64,000 nucleotides of DNA from contig SXXL01000042.1 in the NCBI GenBank assembly GCA_005789565.1, positions 1-64,000 of the forward strand. The letters run 5' to 3'. A program made the translations under genes and the position numbers. This document shows, one piece after another, positions 55,643 through 64,000 of this stretch. Position 1 is the stretch's first letter. Each line of letters begins with the position of its first letter. The DNA comes from Bacteroidota bacterium. GTDB lineage: Bacteria; Bacteroidota; Bacteroidia; Chitinophagales; Chitinophagaceae. Under the pieces are notes generated by a model, which searched no databases, had not been told where the DNA came from, and worked only from the letters and a program-made list of their open reading frames with translations.

Positions 55643-58114
55643 TCACTCGATCAGCGATAGATTTTTGAGGGATAGTCCGCTGCCGGGCTGACGAAGTACG
55701 ATCCGAATCCGGTCGATCTTCTTCGCTTCTTCCCAAAATTTCCATACAGTAGTAGGATCTTGTCCTTCTGTCTCGGCATAGATCGGTCTTTGATCCTTCA
55801 CCGACCTTAGCTCCACGCCATAGCGCATGGGGATGGTGCCGATCCTGATTTCGCGGTGATAAAGCTCGATCGCAGCGACCAGACTGCCCTCCGGTACAAT
55901 GGATTTTGTCGTGGCTTGAAAGGAGAGTCCGCTAACAGCCATTTCCCGGTCGAGGATCAAACTTTCCCCATCGAATGAATCTTGTTCGGATTTGGCAGTG
56001 ATATCGGTAAAGGTCATCGAATCGATCAGCCGATATCCGGCCCGAGAAGTGATGGGTTTTGATTGACCATAAAATCGTCTAGTCCATTCCCGAATGGGGT
56101 CGTAGGGGAGTTGATCAGGCAGCTCTTTTCTTCCGCTCCAGGCATAATCGAGCGCGAGGATGTAGGCACCGAACTGCTCGATGTTGATCAACATATTTTT
56201 TTCACTGCTTTCAAAATCGGCCCAGGTCGTTTGCAAGACACCTGTATTTTCTTCGATGGCCGCTTTCACAAATCCGTGTACGTTATTGGGCCCGAGCCAG
56301 GGAGAAGCCAGCGGAATATTTTGATTTTGTTTCCAGATGTGCAGACTCTTTTTGTAAACCGACGGATCGGGATTATTCAGATAATGCCAATCGGCTACAT
56401 AGGTACCGGCGGGAATGGCCTCCCGAATCATTTTTGCCCGTGCCGGATTGATACCGTTGCAGGCATCGGGACCTTCTCCCGGGGCCAGTCCCATATCTCC
56501 CCAGATCATCAATTTCTTATTGTTTGATTTGGCATAGCGATCCAAAAAAGATAATTGATTGCGAAAGAGCGATACTTCTTTATCCCTTGGCAGATTAAAT
56601 CCGATCATACCGATCTCATCGAATCCTACATGCAGGGTAGAGGGCTGCAACAGATCGATCGCCTCATTCCAGATCGTTTGAATGGCTTCTTTTGCTGCGG
56701 GCAGATCCGTATTCAGGGTATACGGGTAATCGGGGTTGATGGCCAGCCGCCGGGTGGATTTTGGTTTAAAGAACCACTCCATATGTCCCAAGCTCTGAAT
56801 GAGGGGGATCGGTTCCACTCGGTTTTTTCGAAGCAGCTCAAATTCTTTTTTCAGGTCGAGCAGCGATACTGAAATCGGGTTGTGGATCTCCGGAAAGGCA
56901 CTCCACCGGGCTTGCTCACATTGGATCACCGCCTTGTTCATTTTCAGAGGGAGCAAGATGCGCTCATACATTCGCGTGTGAAACTCGAGCGCGGTGGGAC
57001 CGGTGAACATATGAATCCCTCTCCAATCAGATTTGGGTCGGTCCGAGATACGCATGCAGGGGATCTGTAATCTGCCATTGGCCCACTCCGTTGCCTGCGC
57101 CAGGGTTTGCAGCGCGTATTGAAGGGCTGTATCCGTGCTACTTTCAATGCGGATGCCATCCGTGGAAACCTCGATCCGGTATTCCTGTGTATTCAATGCA
57201 GGATTTTGTAGGACCTGAATTCGAGGGTGGTGCTGATCACTCAATTGCCACTGCAGGGACAGCAGCGATCGGAAAGCCGATTCGACCGAATCCGGGGGAT
57301 TGATTTGGGTGAGGGGGATCGTGTGAAATCCGCCAGTTGTTTTCACTTCGGCAGGAAGAGGCAGAATCGTTTTATTCAGGGCGCTGGGAACCCAGCCATG
57401 TTCGTTTCTAACGGGACGAACATATTTAATACCCGTACGAGTGTCCGATTGCGGAGGCGTGTCGATTGTTTCAACTTGAAATGCACGTTGGAGCCGTTGC
57501 TGTGCGTCCACCTGGATCTTATCCTCGTAAAACTCTATGTATTGATTTCGGGCGCTGTAATCGGTGGGGGCAGGATTGGCATTGTCTGAGATCTTGATCT
57601 TGAAGGGAACTGGGCTGGTAAATACAAAGCTGCCAAAGGGAGTTTGTGCAACGAGTTTGTTACCGATGAATTTTTCGAGTGCTTGGATGGTTCTGCCGGA
57701 TGCATCTTTCCATCGAGCTTCCCGGAAATAAGGTTTCCAGAGGCGGACAAAGGTGATCTCGGCCAGTCCCGTATCGGTTCGATTCCACTTACAATCGATT
57801 CGAGCTTCGATCTTTCTTTCCGTTTGTTTCATCCGAAAAGAACCGAACACGGCGGTGTTTTGGCTTCCCAGGATCAATTCGGTATCGTGGGGGGCGTGGT
57901 TGACCTCATCTTGCTCCCACCAAGTGAAATAATAATGATGTTGTTTTCGATCGGACGTAAAAAAATTGATCTCCGATCCCATGCCCCAAGTTAATTCGGC
58001 CGTTTCCAGAAACAAACCTTTCTTAGGAATGAGCTTGGCCTGCGTTTGTGCCTGTAAGGTTGTACTGAGCAGCCAACCGAATAGGAAGAGCCAAGATCTT
58101 TTACTCAGAAACAT
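55643..58114 (-). CDS. GH20-like glycoside hydrolase (beta-N-acetylhexosaminidase family)
   Basis: TALQYALQTLAQ...ISDRPKSDWRGIHMF; LHVGFDEIGM as GxDE-like catalytic region. Confidence 0.78.
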   Translation of the reverse strand: MFLSKRSWLFLFGWLLSTTLQAQTQAKLIPKKGLFLETAELTWGMGSEINFFTSDRKQHHYYFTWWEQDEVNHAPHDTELILGSQNTAVFGSFRMKQTERKIEARIDCKWNRTDTGLAEITFVRLWKPYFREARWKDASGRTIQALEKFIGNKLVAQTPFGSFVFTSPVPFKIKISDNANPAPTDYSARNQYIEFYEDKIQVDAQQRLQRAFQVETIDTPPQSDTRTGIKYVRPVRNEHGWVPSALNKTILPLPAEVKTTGGFHTIPLTQINPPDSVESAFRSLLSLQWQLSDQHHPRIQVLQNPALNTQEYRIEVSTDGIRIESSTDTALQYALQTLAQATEWANGRLQIPCMRISDRPKSDWRGIHMFTGPTALEFHTRMYERILLPLKMNKAVIQCEQARWSAFPEIHNPISVSLLDLKKEFELLRKNRVEPIPLIQSLGHMEWFFKPKSTRRLAINPDYPYTLNTDLPAAKEAIQTIWNEAIDLLQPSTLHVGFDEIGMIGFNLPRDKEVSLFRNQLSFLDRYAKSNNKKLMIWGDMGLAPGEGPDACNGINPARAKMIREAIPAGTYVADWHYLNNPDPSVYKKSLHIWKQNQNIPLASPWLGPNNVHGFVKAAIEENTGVLQTTWADFESSEKNMLINIEQFGAYILALDYAWSGRKELPDQLPYDPIREWTRRFYGQSKPITSRAGYRLIDSMTFTDITAKSEQDSFDGESLILDREMAVSGLSFQATTKSIVPEGSLVAAIELYHREIRIGTIPMRYGVELRSVKDQRPIYAETEGQDPTTVWKFWEEAKKIDRIRIVLRQPGSGLSLKNLSLIE

Positions 58115-60263
58115 AATAGGTGAGGGTTCCGCCTTTTAGCAATTCGGCATGTTGAATGGATCGTACCGGGATGGATCGACCATTCCACTCCACGCGGGTG
58201 ATCTGGGAAGGGCCCTGTTTTTTTTCTTTTTTTACTTCGAACTGAAGTGTTTTGTTAGCGGGCAATTGAAGGGTTGCTTTTTTGATTAGGGGGAATCCAA
58301 ACAGGTATTCTCCACCACAGGGATTCATGGGGTAAAGTCCCAGACTACTCCAGAGATACCAGGCACTCATTTGTCCGCAGTCGTCGTTGCCGCTGAGTCC
58401 GTCCGGACCATTCTTATAAATACTGTCGGCTACTACTCGAAGCCATTTAGCGGCTTTTTCGGGTTGACCGAGGGCGGTGTACATATAGATGATATGGTGA
58501 CTGGGTTCGTTGCCGTGGGCGTATTGTCCGATCAGTCCCGTTACATCAATAGAAACATTTTCTCCGTGCAACTCGGAGGGTGCTGTAAACAGTTCATCCA
58601 ATTTGGCTACGAGTTTTTCTTTTCCGCCATACAATGCGGCGAGTGAATCAACGGCGTGGGGGACGAAGAAGCTGTGTTGCCAGGCGGTGCCTTCGATGTA
58701 TTGTCCGTCGAAACCATGTTCCGACAGCAGTGGATCGAAGGGTTCGATAAAACTTCCATCGGTTTTTCGGGCTCGCATGAATCCGGAATTGGCATCAAAC
58801 AGTTTGGCGTAGCTGCCAGCGCGTTGGGTAAAGAGTTTGTGATCTTCCTTCTTCCCGAGCTTTTTGGCTACCTGTGCGATGCACCAGTCGTCGAACGCGT
58901 ACTCCAATGTCATGGTCACGCTCCAACCGTGTTTGTCCTGCGGAACGTATCCGTATTGGATATAAGCGGGCGTGCCTCGTTGTTTTTGGAAAGCAGAAGT
59001 ACGCATCGCATCGTAAGCTTTTTCGTAATCGAATCCTTTAACGTCTTTCAAAATGGCATCGGCGAGGATAGGAATGCTGTGGTAGCCGGTCATGGTGTTG
59101 GCCTCCCAGGTGCTGATATCCCACACGGGAAGCAGGCCATCGTCTTCGTATCGTTGGAGTAGGCTGTTGAGCAGATCGGGCAGTCGTTCGGGTTGTGTCA
59201 GCGTAAACAGTGGTGAAAGGGCGCGGAACACATCCCATTGAGAGAAGATGGTGTATTTGGCTTTTCCTTTTTGGAAGGTTTTCTTTTTATTATCCCAGGT
59301 TTGATACGCGCCGTCACGATCGCTGTGGATCACGGGGGCCAGACAGGTTCGGTAGAGCGCGGTGTAGAAGCGGGTGGCGAAGGATTTGTCGGTCGTGTCG
59401 ATCCGGATCTTTTGTAGTTCTTTTTCCCAGGTGGCCTCGGCGATGTTTTGTACTTGGTTGAACGATGTGGGTCGACCAGGGGCATTCAATTCCTGCAGCG
59501 CTTTTTCGGTGCTGACGGAGCTGAGGGTAACTTGTACGCCCAGTTTCGGAGCTTGTTTGAATTGTAGAAGAACTTTTGTGAGCGGACCAAAGGCCTGATC
59601 GTTCGTATGAACGGAATCATCTATGAATCGGTGGTAGGTGATGGGTTGGGAGAAGCGGGCGGCGAAATAAACTTTTTGTCCCTTTGCCCAACCGGTGCTG
59701 TAGCGATAGCCAACGATGGTATGCGCATCGATGCGTTGCAACATACCGGCGGTGGATTTATCCCAGTTGATCGCGAAGCCCAAGTCGAAGCGCAGCCAGC
59801 CTTCCTTACCGGGGAAGTTGTATCGGTGGTGACCGGTACGTGTATCGGCGGTGAGTTCGCAGTTGATGCCGTTATTTAATTTGACCGAGTAGTAACCCGG
59901 ACTGGCTTTTTCATTTTGGTGATTGAAGGGCAGCAGGATTTTAGGCTTTGATACTTCTGTAGTATCTGTGAGAGGGAGAACGGAGATGTCGCACCAATCT
60001 CCGATGCCGGTGCCGCTGAGGTGGGTGTGACTGAATCCGGCGATGGTGTTGCTGGAGTAGTGATAGCCGCTGCACCAGTCCCAACCCTCTGCGCCGTTAT
60101 CGGGACTGAGTTGCACCATACCGAAGGGGACGGTAGCGCCGGGATAGACATGTCCGTGTCCGCCTGTGCCCAGAAACGGATCGACCAGACGTGTCAGTTT
60201 TTGGGCAGGAAGAAAATGCGTGATACTGAGCAGCAGCAGCATTCCGGTGAAACGGCGCATCAT
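58101..60263 (-). CDS. GH92 family glycosyl hydrolase (alpha-mannosidase type)
   Basis: VDPFLGTGGHGHVYPGATVPFGMVQLSPDN; GLSGNDDCGQMSAWYLWSSLGLYPMNP. Confidence 0.93.
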   Translation of the reverse strand: MMRRFTGMLLLLSITHFLPAQKLTRLVDPFLGTGGHGHVYPGATVPFGMVQLSPDNGAEGWDWCSGYHYSSNTIAGFSHTHLSGTGIGDWCDISVLPLTDTTEVSKPKILLPFNHQNEKASPGYYSVKLNNGINCELTADTRTGHHRYNFPGKEGWLRFDLGFAINWDKSTAGMLQRIDAHTIVGYRYSTGWAKGQKVYFAARFSQPITYHRFIDDSVHTNDQAFGPLTKVLLQFKQAPKLGVQVTLSSVSTEKALQELNAPGRPTSFNQVQNIAEATWEKELQKIRIDTTDKSFATRFYTALYRTCLAPVIHSDRDGAYQTWDNKKKTFQKGKAKYTIFSQWDVFRALSPLFTLTQPERLPDLLNSLLQRYEDDGLLPVWDISTWEANTMTGYHSIPILADAILKDVKGFDYEKAYDAMRTSAFQKQRGTPAYIQYGYVPQDKHGWSVTMTLEYAFDDWCIAQVAKKLGKKEDHKLFTQRAGSYAKLFDANSGFMRARKTDGSFIEPFDPLLSEHGFDGQYIEGTAWQHSFFVPHAVDSLAALYGGKEKLVAKLDELFTAPSELHGENVSIDVTGLIGQYAHGNEPSHHIIYMYTALGQPEKAAKWLRVVADSIYKNGPDGLSGNDDCGQMSAWYLWSSLGLYPMNPCGGEYLFGFPLIKKATLQLPANKTLQFEVKKEKKQGPSQITRVEWNGRSIPVRSIQHAELLKGGTLTYYVSE

Positions 60264-60266
60264 GTT

Positions 60267-61445
60267 TTATTTAATGAAGGGGTATTGTCCGCTGAACCAA
60301 GGGGCGGTCGGCGGAATTCCTTCGTAGAAAAAGAATGATTCGCCTTTGAAACCTTTGTTCCGGTTTGCCTGGATCATTTGGGTCAGAAATGCGGTGGTAG
60401 CCACATAGGTGCCGGATCGCAACAATACGCCCGGATACAGCGGCACATTGGGATTGCGGTGATAGGTTTTTTGTTGGGACAGCGTTGCATCGTAGGCGTT
60501 GATGTCGTAACGGTAGCATTGTGGCAGGATGGCATCGACATAGCTGCTGTCGACCCAAGTGGGCCAGTCCTGTAAGTATTCGTTCAATCCCCACGGATAG
60601 GGACTGGGAGAAACGGTGAGTTGTATGGCTGGTTTGATCGCTTTTATTTCCGTGCGCAATCGTTTCAGAAAGGCGTTCAATTTTTTGGCGCGCCAGTTCA
60701 GCCAGGTGGCATCGGTAGCGCTGGGTGGGGGAGATGCGCCGTTGTTTTCGGAGGCATAGAGGGCGGTGGTATAGGTGTCGTAGCTGCCGGTGGTGGGCAT
60801 GGCGGGCAATCGGTCGTCGCCTTGTACACCATCTACGTCGTATCGGGTCACCACTTCTTTAAACAGGTCGATCATGAATTGTTGTACCTCGGGGTGAATG
60901 GGATTCAGCCAGTCAAATCCGTTTTTGACCACGAGTGCTCCATTGAAGTCTCTGGCAGCCCAGTGGGGTTTGGCGGCTACGATGGGTCCGCCATTAGCGG
61001 AATACGAAGAGGAGAATCCATACTCAAACCAAGCATGCACTTTGAGTCCCTTCGCGTGTCCTTCTTCCACGCATTCCTGCAACGGATCGCGTCCTTCATA
61101 CCGTTCCAGGATGGGTTTGCCGATCAGGTTGTTCATCACCGTGCTCGGATACATGGTGCGGGCATTATTATATACCACGATGAACAGGTGATTGATGCCG
61201 GCCGCTTTGCATTGGGTGACCATCTGCTGGATGTTGTTGCGGCTGTCCAGCGCCGTACTCGCGGTGGTTGTGACCCAAACACCTCGAAGGGCGTTGGGAT
61301 CCCAAACTGGCGTGGTATTGCCTCCTCCTCCTCCGTTTCCACCTCCACCACTACCGCCACCGCCGTTATTTTTATTACAGCTGAGCAGGGAAAGTGCGAC
61401 CAGCAAGCCGGCCAAGGTCCGAGAAATGAAGGGGGAAAATGTCAT
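60267..61445 (-). CDS. GHL10 / DUF187 family glycosyl hydrolase-like lipoprotein
   Basis: LRGVWVTTTAS...GINHLFIVVYNNARTMYPS; LNPIHPEVQQFMIDLFKEVVTRYDVDGVQGDD; Gly-rich linker after lipobox-like SCNK. Confidence 0.88.
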   Translation of the reverse strand: MTFSPFISRTLAGLLVALSLLSCNKNNGGGGSGGGGNGGGGGNTTPVWDPNALRGVWVTTTASTALDSRNNIQQMVTQCKAAGINHLFIVVYNNARTMYPSTVMNNLIGKPILERYEGRDPLQECVEEGHAKGLKVHAWFEYGFSSSYSANGGPIVAAKPHWAARDFNGALVVKNGFDWLNPIHPEVQQFMIDLFKEVVTRYDVDGVQGDDRLPAMPTTGSYDTYTTALYASENNGASPPPSATDATWLNWRAKKLNAFLKRLRTEIKAIKPAIQLTVSPSPYPWGLNEYLQDWPTWVDSSYVDAILPQCYRYDINAYDATLSQQKTYHRNPNVPLYPGVLLRSGTYVATTAFLTQMIQANRNKGFKGESFFFYEGIPPTAPWFSGQYPFIK

Positions 61446-61554
61446 AGCGAAGCAACTGCGAACTTAATTAAAAATATGGGGTGATTTCCAAGGGTTATTA
61501 ATTATTTTTATTAACTTCCAAATTCTCTATTTCTTTAAAAATCAACTGCTTGCC

Positions 61555-62838
61555 TTGAACAATATGAAACCTGCTAGCTCTCCGTTGAGGTGGGTGCCCA
61601 CGACTTGGTTTGCGATGGGATTGCCGAATGTGATGTTGAGTGGTACGGCCTTGGCTGTTTTGTATAAAAACCTTGGGTATTCCGATGGCCAGATCGCTTT
61701 TTGGACGGGGGTGATCGTGTTGCCTTGGAGTTTTAAGCCGTTGTGGGGACCGTTTCTGGAGATGTTCCGTTCGCGGCGTTTTTATATTTATGCCACGCAG
61801 TTGTTGGCCGGTATTTGTTTTGGATTGGCGGCGTTGAGCTTATATACGGATCATTTTTTCCCGCTGTCGATTCTCTTCTTTTTTTTGCTGGCCTTTATGG
61901 GTGCCACGCAGGATATGGCGGCGGATGGCATGTACTTGGCAGAACTTAGTGCACCGGAGCAGGCCCGGTGGGTGGGTTGGCAGGGTACCTTCTACAATGT
62001 TTCCAAGGTGTTTTCGAATGGGGGGATGGTTTTTCTCGCGGGCAGTTTGGTGGCGGCCATGGGAAATGTGCGGGGTTGGTCGGTCGTACTGGGACTATAC
62101 GCGTTGGTCATGTTTTTAGTTGGACTTTACAGCACCCGGGTTTTGCCTCGTACGGAAGGCGAGCGTTCCGTTAAAACGGGTGCGGAGGTATGGGAAACGT
62201 TGGTGGATGTGATCCGGAGTTTCTTTCAGAAGCAGGCGGTTTGGGGCGGCATCGCGTTTATCACCTTGTATCGTTTTGCCGAGGGGCAGGCGATGAAGAT
62301 CACACCGCTTTTCTTTTTAGCGGATCGAGCGAAGGGCGGATTGGGATTGAGTGAGGCACAGGTGGGGTTGCTGACAGGAATCTATGGTACGATCGCTTTC
62401 ATTGCCGGTTCTTTATTGGCCGGTTACCTGGTGTCGAATAAAGGGCTGACTCGTCGCATGCTGCTGACGCTTTGTGCGTTCTTCAATCTGCCGTTCGCGG
62501 TGTATGCCTATCTCGCTTGGTTTTTACCGACGGACATGCTCACCATTTCGGTTGCCATATCGGTCGAGTATTTTGGATACGGTTTCGGGTTCATCGGTAT
62601 CATTTTGTTCATCATGCAGCAGCTGGCACCGGGTAAGTATCCGTTGGCGCATTATGCGTTTGGGAGTGCCATTACCTATTTGGGCTTTACCGCGGCCTCG
62701 ATGATCAGCGGTTACATCAGCGATCGGTATGGCTATTCCAATTTCTTTATTTGGATATTGATCTCAACCATCCCCGCCTTTATCGTAACGGCTCTTGTAC
62801 CTTTGCATCAGCCCGTCGTAAAAGAAACTTCTAACTAA
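61555..62838 (+). CDS. MFS transporter (AmpG-like)
   Basis: 12-TM-like ORF WFAMGLPNVMLSGTALAVLYKNLGYSDGQIAFW; start either TTG 61555 or ATG 61564. Confidence 0.85.
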   Translation: MNNMKPASSPLRWVPTTWFAMGLPNVMLSGTALAVLYKNLGYSDGQIAFWTGVIVLPWSFKPLWGPFLEMFRSRRFYIYATQLLAGICFGLAALSLYTDHFFPLSILFFFLLAFMGATQDMAADGMYLAELSAPEQARWVGWQGTFYNVSKVFSNGGMVFLAGSLVAAMGNVRGWSVVLGLYALVMFLVGLYSTRVLPRTEGERSVKTGAEVWETLVDVIRSFFQKQAVWGGIAFITLYRFAEGQAMKITPLFFLADRAKGGLGLSEAQVGLLTGIYGTIAFIAGSLLAGYLVSNKGLTRRMLLTLCAFFNLPFAVYAYLAWFLPTDMLTISVAISVEYFGYGFGFIGIILFIMQQLAPGKYPLAHYAFGSAITYLGFTAASMISGYISDRYGYSNFFIWILISTIPAFIVTALVPLHQPVVKETSN

Positions 62839-63516
62839 ATGATCCGTGCACGATTTTATTGGCTCGTTGTATGTGTGGGCTTCAGTCTGTTGGGACAGGC
62901 CCAGGGCTGGGATTCCAGTTATCGTTCTACCTATTACGATCAAAAACTGACCCTGTTCCGCTTGTTGCCGGATACGGAGGGGGAGATCATTTTTTTAGGA
63001 AACAGTATAACTGATATTGGCGAGTGGGCCGAGATCTGGCAAAATCCCCGCGTGAAGAATCGGGGTATCAGTGGTGATATCACGTTTGGTGTGTTGGCCC
63101 GATTGGATGAGGTCTTATCGGCTCGTCCGGCTAAGATCTTCGTGATGATCGGGGTCAACGACATTGCCCGGAACATTCCCGATTCGGTCATTCTGCATAA
63201 TTATCGCCGGATCATCGAGCAGGTGCAACGGTTTTCTCCTCAAACCCGAATCATTTTTCAGTCGGTGCTGCCGACCAATGATGAATTCAAACCCTTCAAG
63301 AATCATTACGGGAAGGACGATCACATTCGTTCAGTAAATGCCGGTCTTCGAAGCCTTTGTGAGGAATCGAAGGTTGACTACATCGATCTTTATTCCCGTT
63401 TTTTGGATGCGTCGGGCAAGCTGGATAAGCGATATACGAATGACGGACTGCACCTGAACGGGGCGGGCTATATGCATTGGAAAGCACTTTTGATCGAACA
63501 AAAACTCATGCCGTAA
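62839..63516 (+). CDS. SGNH/GDSL-type hydrolase
   Basis: IIFLGNSITDIGEWAEIW; GVNDIARN; NDGLHLNGAGYMHW. Confidence 0.88.
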   Translation: MIRARFYWLVVCVGFSLLGQAQGWDSSYRSTYYDQKLTLFRLLPDTEGEIIFLGNSITDIGEWAEIWQNPRVKNRGISGDITFGVLARLDEVLSARPAKIFVMIGVNDIARNIPDSVILHNYRRIIEQVQRFSPQTRIIFQSVLPTNDEFKPFKNHYGKDDHIRSVNAGLRSLCEESKVDYIDLYSRFLDASGKLDKRYTNDGLHLNGAGYMHWKALLIEQKLMP

Positions 63517-64000
63517 TGCGCATCACGGGTACGTTCATTGACGAGATCAGTCACGACATTCCCCATCAAAACTGGGGGGCTGCCGAATGGGCTCGTGATT
63601 TTCAGCACATGAAAGCGGCGGGGATCGATACCGTGATCGTGATCCGTTCGGGGTATCGTCGGTTCATCACCTATCCGTCCGATTACCTGATGAAGGAGCT
63701 GGGTTGTTATGCGCCACCGGCAGACCTGATCGAGTTGTTCCTGACGCTGGCCGACAAGCACCAGATGAATTTTTATTTTGGATTGTACGACAGTGGTCGG
63801 TATTGGGATACTGGCAATATGCAGCACGAGATCGATGCCAATCGATTTGTGATCGATGAGGTCTGGAAAAAATACGGCCATCATCCATCCTTTCGGGGCT
63901 GGTATTTGTCGATGGAGATCAGCCGGAAGACCAAAGGGGCTACCGAAGCATTTCATACGTTGGGGAAGCAGTGCAAGGAGGTAAGTGGCGGACTTCCCAC
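63516..64000 (+). CDS. DUF4434 domain-containing protein, truncated by window end
   Basis: TAATG overlap with upstream stop; open frame MRITGTFIDEISHDIPHQNWGAAEWARDFQHMKAAGIDTVIVIRSGYRRF continues to end; absent from ORF track because no stop is in the window. Confidence 0.85.
   Translation, partial: MRITGTFIDEISHDIPHQNWGAAEWARDFQHMKAAGIDTVIVIRSGYRRFITYPSDYLMKELGCYAPPADLIELFLTLADKHQMNFYFGLYDSGRYWDTGNMQHEIDANRFVIDEVWKKYGHHPSFRGWYLSMEISRKTKGATEAFHTLGKQCKEVSGGLP

Noticed and set aside
61490-61516. GTTATTAATTATTTTTATTAAC between GHL10 and MFS genes as a NagC/ROK-like operator
   Set aside because: AT-rich with imperfect symmetry; similarity to NagC-type sites is too loose without a motif search.
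1-64000. CRISPR arrays, integrases, transposases, tRNA attachment sites
   Set aside because: None recognised on either strand; the short-period arrays have no spacers and are not CRISPR.

Overview
This 64 kb window is Bacteroidota chromosome, probably Chitinophagales-like. That placement is inferred from SusC/SusD, a type IX sorting tail, alternative complex III and TAnnTTTG promoter boxes. No rRNA, tRNA or CRISPR was recognised. Blocks: (1) 0-27 kb housekeeping and miscellaneous genes: UspA, DUF3089, PadR/PspC, gcvT, comB, SWIM-SNF2 helicase, TonB-type outer-membrane protein, mqnC, a PDZ aspartyl protease, an M16 peptidase pair, a fused E1 alpha/beta dehydrogenase, a MauG-like peroxidase, D-aminoacylase and purN. 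(2) 27.5-43.4 kb: alternative complex III (actABCDEF) plus a caa3/aa3-type oxidase, heme O synthase, SCO and DUF420 cluster. (3) 43.3-64 kb: a ROK-linked glycan utilisation locus (AGE epimerase, FAD oxidoreductase, SusC/SusD, NagX-like acyltransferase, GH20-like, GH92, GHL10, MFS, SGNH hydrolase, DUF4434), split by an AT-rich island carrying a lone PD-(D/E)XK-type nuclease gene. The most unusual structure is a family of short degenerate arrays (mostly 7-bp units, one locus with 8-bp units; G-strand form roughly GTTNRGR). They recur at about ten places in the first 42 kb. They often begin exactly at a stop codon, sometimes occur as inverted pairs, supply the purN stop codon, and in one case form the in-frame linker of a fused E1 enzyme. 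A second strong signal is an identical 13-mer (TCAACTGCTTGCC) abutting the start codons of the AGE epimerase and MFS genes.
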